A stretch of DNA of 64,000 bases from the NCBI GenBank assembly GCA_916700875.1, contig CAKAKS010000022.1:10717013-10781012 (forward strand), written 5' to 3'. Each line of letters opens with the position of its first letter. Positions within the stretch are counted from its first letter, which is position 1. The position numbers and the translations under genes are program-made. The notes under the pieces were generated by a model. The model was not told the DNA's origin and searched no databases. It worked only from the letters and a program-made list of their open reading frames with translations. Positions 1 through 22,764 of this stretch are shown one piece after another. This stretch comes from Sebastes aleutianus (Eukaryota > Chordata > Actinopteri > Perciformes > Sebastidae).

Positions 1-2452
1 ACATCTTCCCAAGTAAAAGTAGTAACATTTTGGTGATCATGTGCTTACAGTCTCGGTGGACGCTCTACATGGCCTCTTGTTGGCATTTGGAGATGATCAT
101 CTGTACATCACACTTATACTGAGCTGTAATCATGGACTTGTGTGTGTGTTTATCCCACATTCTGCGTTAACTGCAAACACTGTTTATTCAAATTTTTATA
201 ATTTGCATGAAACAGATTAATGAATCCTGATCAGATCGCACCATGGAACAGCACACGATTAGCGCAAAAGGTTGGCAAAGGACACCAAGAGATTTGTGAG
301 TGGCGTTTAAAAGAGATCAAGCATGCCATCCAAAGGTGGATGGGCTGAAACAAAGAACAGATAGGCTTGTATTAGCCTGTTTGTAAGTGGGCCATGTCTA
401 AAGTACTGAAAAGGCTTAGCACACGATACATCACGATGGGATTATAACCTTTGATCCTTGGAGAATCCCATTGGCCAAGAGAAGCTTTGGTGTCGTCATG
501 AGTGTCAGGTTGGCACGGGACACTAGTGGTACAAATACAGGGCAGAGAGAGGTACAGCCTCATCGTTTGGGACAACGCTTGATAACTTGCTGAGGAAGGA
601 CATAGGCAAGAAGGAATTTACAGAGTTTAAGGTAAGATGGGTTTCTGGATATTGATACCTCTGGATGACAGGGTTGGTAGTTTGGTAGATTGTTGTTGTG
701 ATTGGGTTTTACCTTTATGGAAGCATGGATCACGCTCAATATTTGCACCACACCTCGTGTCCAAACGCTGGGTCAAGAAGATTTGGCCCCCGTACAGTGA
801 GAAAGCAGGGGCACATCTCTCAAAACAGGTGTGCCGGCTTTGTCTTTGAAGTGAGCCCATCCATTGGAAAAGCGTGGCGGCTTCACAAAATGAGTTCCAG
901 ACAAACGTGGAGTGCATCAAGAATTTAAACAAGCACCAGATGGCAGCTGAGAGGAATCAAGGAGAAGCTTAAGAGATTGATGGCTAGAAGATGGTGGAGC
1001 AGACTTCAGATTTTGTTCGTTTCACCTTTTTTTGTTGTTTTTGCGCTTCTCTGTTACATAGCATCTATTGTATCCCACCTTTTGCATCTCATTTTACCCC
1101 TGTCAGTGGCTAGGACCAGGCCAGCTGAACTTTCCCTACACTGTCATCCCTAACAGGGAGAAGAATTCAGTTCTCATCTCACGGGAAGGCGTATAAATGA
1201 CATGAGATTAAAAGGACATTCTACGAGTCATCAGGACGCACTTTAGGCTTTTCTTATGTTATTTCTACGCTGCTTTTTGTGTGTAATTTTTACGCCATGC
1301 AACAAAACTACAGTAACGTCCATAGTTAGGTTTAGGCAGCAAAACCACTTAGTTAGGTTTAGGAAAAACATCATGGTTGGGTTTGCAATAAGTACGCAAA
1401 CAATCCAAAATTCGTACGGAAACAACGTGACACAGCTACAGATAAAACGTGACAAATGTCACTTACAAAACAAAACACCGGTCTCCCAAACATTCTCATG
1501 CCAACTCGTCACATACCGCCCCTTAGCTTGGTGTCACGCCCCTTGACATTTGGCATCACGCGCCTTGGCGCCATTTGACAGAGCCTCTGTATTTGATGCC
1601 CTGGGAATGAGAATGGGCTGGGTCTCCTGGTTGAAACTCCCACTTTTTATTCTGTGTCACTAACTCTGAGCGTATATACAGATGCGTTTACATTGCAGTC
1701 AGTACAGATTACATGCCGTACAAATGGCACGCCAAAAGCAAGAACAGCGTTCTTAGTGCACACTAAATGCCTTGCGCCTTAATCGTGTCATTCATACGCC
1801 TTTTCATGCGACCTGTCTGGTTTGTTTGCATGCATCATTGTATCAGCTGTACAAACCACAGCAGGTGGACTTAGAAATGTGTGGAGGGCATAGTGTTGCA
1901 ATCAAAGCCTGATGAATAACGTGCATCTTACAACTGACATGCAAAGCCTTCAAGTCTGAGCTTCAAGATTGCGCTAATGCAATTAAAGTTGACCTGGCTC
2001 TGCATCCTGTCTTTGGAGCTTTACGTGACATTAGCAGGCAAATAAATGACCCAGAAACAGCAGGTTAGCCTGCTCTGTTGGCAGCTGCCATGGGAATTTA
2101 ATGATAATGACATTAGTGGTAGAGTAGGCGCCATACACTGGCGGTGGCTAATTTGGGCCAGATTTTTAACACGTGTGCCTTTAGTCAGCTGATTTATTTG
2201 CATTTGATGCTAGCCACGTGATCTTTAGGATTTAAAGTGACAGTAGGTTAGATTTCTACCGTATGAAAGGCCTAACTAGACACAGGTTCTAATGCAACCA
2301 ATCGTAAGGTCAATTCCTCAAAGTCCCCAATCCTCCAACATCTTATCTAGTGCATTCAGTCTATTTTCCCTTTTCTGTCTGAAAGCCAATGTAACTGTGT
2401 AGCACATTACACAGGTATCTATAATATTGTTTTGTCTCCCTTTCCATCATAG
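1..2452. other. Upstream region of keratocan, no gene seen
   Basis: No open frame here has coding character or a splice pattern I recognise. It must hold the promoter and 5' noncoding exon of the keratocan gene, but I cannot place either with confidence. A short fish-type dispersed repeat lies near 1318-1395. Confidence 0.5.
1318..1395. repeat. Dispersed repeat with GTTAGGTTTAGG motif
   Basis: GTTAGGTTTAGG-like motifs recur at short spacing (around 1325 and 1353). The same motif family reappears at 17695-17830 in epyc, with similar flanks (GCAACAAAACTACTTGG). This shared block is a dispersed repeat, not a coding sequence. Confidence 0.55.
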
Positions 2453-2465
2453 GTTGGGTATCGAA

Positions 2466-3665
2466 ATGGCACTTCTCCTGAGTCTTCTCTGCACCTTGTG
2501 CCTGGTTGGGCAAGTTCTCGGCCAGGATATGCCCTATGAGGAATTTTTGGCCCAGATCCAGGCCTGCCCTAAAGAGTGTACCTGCCCCCCCAACTTCCCT
2601 CGTGCTGTCTACTGTGACAACAAAGCCCTGAAGAGCATCCCCAACATCCCCCCACACACATGGTATCTCCACCTGCAGAACAATCTAATTGAAGTCCTGT
2701 CAGCTGATGCCCTGCGTAACGCCACACAGCTGCGCTGGTTGAACCTAAACCGCAACAAAATCAATAGTAAGGGAGTGGAAGAAGGTGTCCTAAGTGCAAT
2801 GTCTCACCTTGTGCACCTCTACATGGATGACAACCTCTTGAACGCAGTGCCATCTCCACTGCCAGCCAGCCTGGAGCATCTGCGTCTCTCTCGCAATCGC
2901 ATCTCCAAGATCCCTGGTCATGTGTTCAGTGGTCTGAATAAACTTAACCTCTTGGACCTCCAGGGGAACAAGCTGATGGATGACGATGTGACTGAGGTGA
3001 GCCTGAAGGGTCTGAACAATCTGGTACAGATCAATCTAGCCAAGAACCAGCTGACTAGCATGCCTCTTGGCTTGCCACCCACCACTACCCAGCTTTTCCT
3101 TGACGGCAACAACATTGAGAAGATTCCAGATGACTACTTCAAAGGTTTGCCAAAAGTGGCATTTGTGAGGCTCAACCACAACAAGCTTGTCAACGGAGGA
3201 GTTCCCAAAAATGTGTTTAACGTCTCCAGCATTTTGGACTTGCAGCTGTCCCACAACCAGCTCACCGAGGTTCCCTTCATTTCATCAGACCTTGAGCACC
3301 TTTACCTCGACCACAACAATATCAAAAGTAAGTCTGTGACATTTTCCCAAAGCACCCAATGTTTTTTTATCTGATTATAGGGATTCATTCGAGCTGTAGA
3401 GTGTTTCTTCTATGCTTCTATTAAATAGGATTGTTTATCAGAGAGGTATCCTGTAATGTTATTGTAAGTAATTTATTGCCTTTGTGTATTTACAGGTGTA
3501 AATGGCGCAAATATCTGTCCTGTCGCCGTCGACGATGTGGACGAGTCCGTCAACGACAGTGTTCCTCGACTGCGCTACCTCAGACTGGATGGCAATGATA
3601 TTAAGCCACCAATTCCCAGGGATGTCATTCTGTGCTTCCGTTTCCTGAGGTCCATTGTCATCTAA
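2466..3665 (+). CDS. kera: Keratocan, class II small leucine-rich proteoglycan
   Basis: Extracellular matrix proteoglycan that organises collagen fibrils, best known from corneal stroma where it carries keratan sulfate. Two coding exons, 2466-3327 and 3496-3665, join in phase 1 to give 343 residues (human about 352). The exon opens at 2453 after an AG, so an earlier in-frame ATG at 2427 is intronic; 2466 is the start. Visible parts: a hydrophobic signal peptide (about residues 1-20), a class II cysteine cluster C-x3-C-x-C-x9-C, a run of about ten LRRs with LxxLxLxxNxL spacing, N-glycosylation sites (NATQ, NVSS, NDSV), and the C-terminal ear ending RYLRLDGNDIKPPIP...CFRFLRSIVI. That C-terminus and the absence of a basic N-terminus favour keratocan over PRELP, and the sequence is clearly not lumican. 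Epiphycan follows downstream on the same strand, the conserved order. Confidence 0.93.
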
Positions 3666-3862
3666 AGAAAGATTACACCTAAAGTCCCACAACTGATGAT
3701 GATCTGTGAATCTATGCAACACAATAGTGACTTGAGGAATATTTGCATGTTTGTGAAGCTCAGATATTTGACACTAGTTGGCATCAACTTGTTTTATTGC
3801 TGTGATTTAGGGAAAAGTTCCTTTCAGCTCGAGAAAACATTGATTTTTTTCAGTGAAATTTG

Positions 3863-4411
3863 AATAAAATCTAAAAGAAAGTGCAAAATTAACAAGGAAC
3901 TCTATCGATGCTGTTGTTGTGCCTTATGTTGGTGTAAACATCTGTATTAAAATCTGATTATAATTTAGCATGTCAGTGTTTTTGACGGATAGGAGAACAA
4001 AATGTGTTAATGGCATGTTGAGCACTCTGTCATTATGCTTCTTTGAGCAGGAGGCAAAACTTTTGAATGTGTAGGCAAAATATCAGTTTTCATTTTTTTC
4101 TACTATTTCAGGAAAACCTTTTCTTTATACTTGTAGACTTGAAGCCAAATGAATGGTCTTATGTTCTAGTTTTTTCTTATTTACTTCAGAAAATTTCTTG
4201 ATTCTACAAATATTTACTGTAGGTAATTTCTATTTATTTAATATTGGAGGAAAAAAAGAATATTCATGGCCAATATTTCTTAATGTTTTGTATACAAAAG
4301 AAATGTGATAACTGTTTTTAAAAAATGCCAACATGTGTTTTAATTCTGGTAATTTTTTTCTGAATAGACTGAGCTAGAGATTTCATTTGAATTGTCTTCA
4401 ATTTTAATAAA
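3863..4411 (+). promoter_or_regulatory. kera: Candidate keratocan poly(A) signals
   Basis: AATAAA occurs at 3863-3868 and again at 4406-4411, followed by T-rich sequence near 4440. Either could end the keratocan transcript; two alternative 3' UTR lengths are possible. Confidence 0.5.
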
Positions 4412-4911
4412 ATATCTGAAAATGAACCCCGGTATAATTTTGTCTTTTTTTTTTTTTACAACTACAGCATTTACATAACATTTGAATGCAACCTAAATGT
4501 AATTGTACATGATACTAGTGAACATACAGTAGATCATCATCCACATAAACCAATAAACCAAGTAACAGTAGACTCCCATTAGATGAACTGTGTAGCTATA
4601 ACACAAATGTTTTGTGCGTCTGTCTTGAATGACCGGTTCACACCCTTTTGAGCTAAGAAATTACATTACCGTGAAATAACATTCATGGATCAGAACTTCC
4701 TACTCCCAATCATTTGTTCTTCTGTCCAAAAGTTTGAAGTCTCCAGATAGAGCTTATATTTGCCTGGGGACGAAATGAAAAATATGATTAATATGTCAAT
4801 TTTTTTAGGGTTTCGTGTGCAAAACAGTTGAGCAAGAATAATAAAAGACCTGCACCACCTGCCAATATGCATGTTTAAAACATACAGATTGAAAATAACC
4901 TTTTGTACATG

Positions 4912-5376
4912 CAGTGTTACCAGATTGGGCTGGTTTCCACCCATTTGGGCTACTTTTGATTGACTTGGGCTTTTTCAACGTTTGGCGGGGTTTGAAAATA
5001 TTGTGAAAATAATATTACCAAACAAGCTGTCAATTTATGGTCAAAAACAAATACAAAATTCAGTTCCCTTTACTCACATATTATTGACTCATTTAATTTG
5101 AGAAATATTTGATTGATATAAGTTGTATTCAATCGTCGTTAGGGTTTATTCACTTTGACGCGATCATCATTGACTTGATACTTGATTTATTTATTTATCT
5201 AACATTTTATCTTTGGTTATTTGATATGAGGCTTTGTACACTTATGATGTGTTTTGTATTGCGCATGTAATGGTTTTACACAGGTTTCTGGCAAGGTTAT
5301 GATTTGGGCTGGATTTTATTGAATTGGGCGGGTATTACGTTGTGATTGGGCTGGAAACTATCTATCTGATCTGGCA
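4912..5376. mobile_element. TIR-type nonautonomous element
   Basis: The left end reads CAGTGTTACCAGATTGGGC and the right end near 5360 carries an imperfect inverted copy (ATCTGGCAA). TTGGGC/GATTGGGCTGG words recur inside. There is no coding capacity. The exact right boundary and target duplication are unclear. Confidence 0.45.
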
Positions 5377-6298
5377 ATAATAACTCTAATCATCGAAAAA
5401 AAAAAATAATAATAGATCGAGCGGATTTTATATATGCCCGACCCTAGCTCTAGAAATAACGCTCAAACACAATCCATGTTTCTGCTGGTACTCACTAGAT
5501 GAATGCTTCTACAGAGTTGGACCGACACTGCAGGACTTCTGCGGCTCTTTACAATGAACTGTGTCATCCACTGTGCGTCAATCATTGTGTCAAGATATTT
5601 TGGGCATTCAGTCCTTTGTCTTTTCAGCATACTTGGCAGAAGAAGCCCTGAATATAAATCCCAGCCTATACGGCAGGTGCAGAAGGATTTCTGGCTTTAC
5701 CGCTACGTCCTTTTCCCCTCACTCATCAAAAGGTCTAGAGTTACCATGGGAGTGAGAGAGAGACGAGTGGGCAGCTTGAGACAAAATTGTGGCCAAATAA
5801 AGCTGACAGAGCAAAGCTTGCAAGCTGCATCCTGTGTGTCCTATTTTTTTTGTTTTAACAATGCACATTGAAGATGTGTAGCATCAGTACAGAACTGCAA
5901 AAGAACCACTTCCCTCGGGTCTCGGCTCAGATCAGCTCATTCTCCGTGAAGTCGTGTCATAGTATCCCACGACTCAACTCAAATCTGTAGTTAAGGCAGA
6001 ACGTTTAGCGAAGAGAAAGCAGCTTCAACCGAAAGGGAGGGTATAGAGGCCTTCCTCCAAGCGGGGACTTCCTCTCAGCACCATGCTAACAGGGGCTCCT
6101 CACAGAGCTCCCATTGTGTACAAGGGCCCCGTGGATCCCCCCCATACATGAAAGCAACACATGCCAGAGTTTCACCTCAGGAAAAGGCGGACAAATATTC
6201 CAGTCTGATTTTGAGTAAAGAAAAATAAAGGATACTCTTGTAGGGGATAAAAAAGGTATTTTGCCATTGAGGGGGGGCTCTCTTTCTCTCTGTGTGTC

Positions 6299-6304
<6 letters not shown>

Positions 6305-6338
<34 letters not shown>

Positions 6339-6532
6339 AGAGGGTCGTGCATGTGGGTGTACGTCGCTGTGGGGTGGGTGCACTCTCCGACTGACCAAAA
6401 GCAACGTGCTCTGGTCCAATCAGTCTCAGTGCCTACCTTCACACATAAGCGGCAGGGGCACTCAGGTCCGCACAGACCTATACACATACACACACACACT
6501 CGTCACATTCACGCACACACACACACACACCT
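6305..6532. repeat. TG and CA microsatellites
   Basis: A (TG)n run at 6305-6336 is followed by interrupted (CA)n at about 6484-6532. Long open frames on both strands here are produced by the dinucleotide runs. Confidence 0.9.
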
Positions 6533-6599
6533 ACACCTTTCACACACTTCACACCCTCCCCTCTTCAAGGCACCCTGAGCGACCTCTCACCATTGGCCA

Positions 6600-6664
6600 G
6601 GTCCCGGAGCCCTCAGCATCTCCATCACGGCTGAAGGGACCATTCGGGAAAGCAGGAGACAGAG
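6600..6664 (+). other. epyc: Possible 5' noncoding exon of epyc
   Basis: A good donor (GACAGAG|GTAAGCG) follows 6664, and the first coding exon of epyc opens with an acceptor at 9076, so an untranslated leader exon must lie upstream. This is the best donor I saw, but the exon's start and use are guesses. Confidence 0.25.
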
Positions 6665-7725
6665 GTAAGCGTTCCTTGGTGCTATCTTCAGGTATAGTCG
6701 AGGGGATCAGGCTCCAAAAAACACTGCTAGTGGAGTCTTGGCTAATTGGTTGGCGGTGCAGCTGCTTTATTTTCAGGGATTTGCTTTGGTGACTGAAATG
6801 TGTCGTCCTTTGGCGATCTTAGTGGTTGTGATGTGTGTGGCTGGTAGTTCTTTAAGCTTCAGTAGGTGTGATTCAGGTGTGACAGGTGTTTTCTTTTGGG
6901 ATTATTGACAACCTTGGTGACTTATTTTGCAGTTTTGACAGCTGCAGCAGTCTTTTTGTGCAATATGTAATCAAGCAAGCATGCATGAATTTTTGCCTCA
7001 AGAGGTTATACAAGTCTTGAACTTTTTTTTGTAAATGTTTTGCTAAAAAACAAATATGCCTCCCTCCAATTTCAGAGTGTGATGACAATTTGTTGTTTAT
7101 ATAATTTTTATGCATTTCATATTATTTTTGTTACTTACTTATATTGTTGTCACCCGCTTAAAGTTCCCTTTAAACCCTTTTTTTTGTGATACAAATACAC
7201 CAGTTTGTTGTGCAACCTGTCCTGTAGCAAAGGGACGCTTGTCAAGTTTGCTTATAAAGGTAGAATCAGTGGATATCAGGAATGCCCAACGCAAAGCCAA
7301 GCATAACACGGAGGTAGTCTGGAGGCTACACACATACACGGTTTCCACACACTGTACACTGTGATGGCCTGTATAAGCACACCTCTGTCTCCAGCATATA
7401 GTCCCTCTTTCAGTGTAACCGTGCTGGATTTCATATAGCCTTGTGACAGAAGGGCTATTTCAGCGAGGATGCTAAACCTGTTTTCTCAGCAGGGTGCACT
7501 CAGTTCATGTTGGACGTTTCCCAGAGATAATTGATTTGCATGATTAGTCTATCCCCTCTGATATCAACAAAGATTTGATTCAGGAACTTAAATAACCTGT
7601 GAAGGTGCTGTGGGTTTTTGTTTTATATATCTGCCCTCATCACCAAAAATAGCAGCTCAATTTTCTCTCTCTGAAAGATAGGTGTGTTAAGACAGAGTGT
7701 GCATCTGTGAGAGGATGTGTCTTAC

Positions 7726-7727
<2 letters not shown>

Positions 7728-7765
<38 letters not shown>

Positions 7766-7936
7766 AATGTGTATGTGTGTGTGTGTGAATGAAGCTTTTC
7801 GTTGCAGCCGTAACACGCTGCCATCCTGTCCACAAACCTCGGTGGAATTTGGAGTTTGAGTGCTGAGACAGGCAGCGACCGGGCCTCATAAAGGCCCTCT
7901 GTAAAGGGCGAGGGGTCGAGTTAGCTTAGAGACCTG

Positions 7937-7962
<26 letters not shown>
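7728..7962. repeat. TG and TC microsatellites
   Basis: (TG)n at about 7728-7790 and (TC)n at 7936-7962. The remaining spacer between kera and epyc (5400-9076) shows no gene. Confidence 0.85.
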
Positions 7963-7968
<6 letters not shown>

Positions 7969-9096
7969 CCTCTCCATCTATCCCTGAGGGCCAACATCTT
8001 GTCCACGTCTCTCTCTCTCTCTCCCTGTCTCACTCTTTTCTTCCCTTCCCCTCGCTCTCCGTTTCTCTGCCCCGGCCTAGAGGACTCTCTTTACACTCTT
8101 CTTCTTTTCTTGGGTTTCACATCGCCCATTTCAGGCCTGCCTGCTCACATGTGTGGCTACACCTGCTGTTCATGTGAAATACCTCTACTGACAGATGAAT
8201 AATTCCTACGCCCTAATGTCTGCGGTAATTAACATATGCTAATCGTATTAGCACTTCCCACTTCATGAACTCAACCAACCTCGCTAAGCTTAGCAGGTCT
8301 GTTCTGCGGAGGACATAAAACGAGATTATGAGCAGCAGCTATCTGGGTCAGGGTAGTGCACGGTAGATGTGCACCCAGTGAAAATCATACACGCTAATTT
8401 TAGATTCAAGTAGAAATTCTTGTCTGTGCCTTCATTTCAAGTTTGTTGCCAAGGATTTTGCTGCATGTTTCTGCCAAAGCCTTTTTGGTGTGATTGGGGA
8501 AAATAAGCCAAAAACACTTTAACGGCTTTGAAAATTTATTGGAAAAGAAGTGACCAAAAAACAAAAATCCTACAAGCTGAAAGTAGATTTTTTAGAAGTG
8601 TCTAGCACAACAGACTGGTCAAACAGCATTCCTTATCAGATCAACTCTGACTCCTGACCTTTGACACGCCACAGGCGTGCACTGATTTGAGCCAAGATGG
8701 CTGCTTTCTGGAACAGTGAGGCCTCTGGCTACAGCGAGGCAAGAGGCCCTCATATTTCGATCCCTCCAGCTGTCTGCACCTCAGTAATGAAATCACTGAC
8801 CTTAGTGATGTGACACAATGTCAAGACCTGCTCTGTGGTACCATACAGGCTGGTTATAATATCATGAAGACATGCCTTGTTGAAGGGCACCAACAGCAGA
8901 TGCTTTTGTACTGTAGCAGTAAATATATAATAAAGAAAGTCAATTTCTGAATGGTCGTTCTTTTTTCACTTAAGCATTTAACTAGTTACAAGGGGAAAAT
9001 AACAATAAATAACACAATGAATAAGTGAAAAATCACCTTTCGATGTTCCTCTTCTGACTTTACATCTCTCTGTCAGGTGTCAAGGTGGACTCCAGT

Positions 9097-21110
<12,014 letters not shown>

Positions 21111-22040
21111 CCACACAGACACACACTGACTCCCACCAATACAAACCACATGCACACATCTTTTGTACATATTGACACACAAAGCCACACATGCAGACAT
21201 TTATCACTCCTAAAACAATCAATTAAAATGACAAACGTGCTGCTGACATATACTTATGGATCAGTAAAACTCTGTGTGGAAATATACATCCACAAACACA
21301 TAAATTATGAGTCAGATTCTGGTGATCCACTGCTATACTTCTTCATTGTTGTTCAGATTTTTACGCCAGGCATAACACAACAACACACACAGTCGCTCTC
21401 ACAGATCAAAACACATACACACACATACAATTACATACACACACACACAAGAACTTTCTCAAAAGCCAAACTGTTCCGCAACTTGATTTAAGAGAAAACA
21501 ACCGGTGGCATTCGGAGAAATCAGTTTATTAAAAACCCTCAAATGGCATGTTTGTGTCTGTTTAGTCTGTTCACGACTGGTGAAAAAAACGAGAAAAAAA
21601 AAATACAGTAATATTGTTTAAATATGTTTGTTTTGTAAAAATAAAAACTAATAATATTAATATTAATGACAAATCTTTTTTTGGAAATGTATACTAGCGT
21701 AAACTTATTGAAGCTGGAGCTTAATGGAAGGTAAATTGAGTATCTAATGCAATAAAAGACGCATTTAAACACAATCATTTGTTGTAAAGTCTGTACTGTA
21801 ATATAAAAATATATATTCTGAAAAAAAAAAAAGATTTTTTACATGAACTGCAATATTTGGTATCTTACATTTCAAAAAGTGATGTTTTTAACCGTGCACA
21901 ATAGCCGATAACAAAGACTCTTAATGTCTATAGAGTCGATGTTTGATTTGGGAAGGGGGGGGTTGTTGATTTTGTGGATGGGGTTAAGAATAATGCTAAT
22001 AGCTTGCTATTGTGTGCTCTGTATGGAATAACCACAAGTG

Positions 22041-22046
22041 AATAAA
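22041..22046 (+). promoter_or_regulatory. epyc: Candidate epyc poly(A) signal
   Basis: AATAAA about 930 bp after the epyc stop codon, followed by a T/G-rich stretch. It is the last such hexamer before the TIR element at 22191. Confidence 0.5.
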
Positions 22047-22190
22047 GTTGTTTTGAAGACCTCTCCAAATGGGAGTGGCTCAACGTTTTCATTGACAACT
22101 TGTAGGTGAAGAATGTGAATTATATGCAGATGCAGAAGGTGGAAACTCAGAAATATGCTTTTTCAGAGGCGGTTTTGTGCAGAACTACGG

Positions 22191-22741
22191 CGGAGTATTA
22201 GGGCCACATTGAGGGAAAAAAAATCTGAGATTTCAAGAATATTAGTCATAATATAAGTCATAATATTACGAGAATAAAGTCATAGGTTTACAAGAAACAA
22301 AGTTGAAATATTATGAGAATAAAGTCATAATATTAAAGTAGTAATTTAACATGTTATTTTAGAGGGGAAATAGAGCATCTTGTGAAATTATACTCTAGTA
22401 TAGGTTTCACAAATAAGGAAATACTTCATCTTTTGGCATATCAGCACCACATTATCATAAGTATCAGGACCTTGAAAACATTGTGCAAGAAACTGCGTTT
22501 ATTCCGAAGAAAGAACCACAGGGACCTATAGGGGAAATTGCCTCTTTTGTGGAGGAGGAAATTACTTTACTTAATATTACGAGAATAAAGTTATGACTTT
22601 ATTCTCGTAATATTACGACTATTTGTTCTTGAAATAGTATGACTTTATTCTCGTTAAATTACGACTTTTTTTCTCGTAATATTATGACTTTATTCTCGAA
22701 ATCTCCGATTATTTCCCCCTCAATGTGGCCCTAATACTCCG
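22191..22741. mobile_element. MITE-like element with perfect 25-bp TIRs
   Basis: The left end at 22191 (CGGAGTATTAGGGCCACATT...) is repeated exactly, inverted, at the right end 22717-22741. The interior consists of variants of GTAATATTACGAGAATAAAGTC in both orientations. It ends 24 bp from the stop codon of the minus-strand Myb/SANT gene, so it lies in that gene's 3' UTR. Relatives lie at 24822-25195 and 40279-41010. Confidence 0.75.
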
Positions 22742-22764
22742 TCATACAGACCAACCCCCGAGAA

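Noticed and set aside
5503..5871. 122-codon plus frame between kera and epyc
   Set aside because: No recognisable domain, no signal peptide, no splice context; likely chance.
6086..6578. Open frames of 100 or more codons on both strands
   Set aside because: They are His/Thr and Val/Cys runs created by CA/TG repeats.
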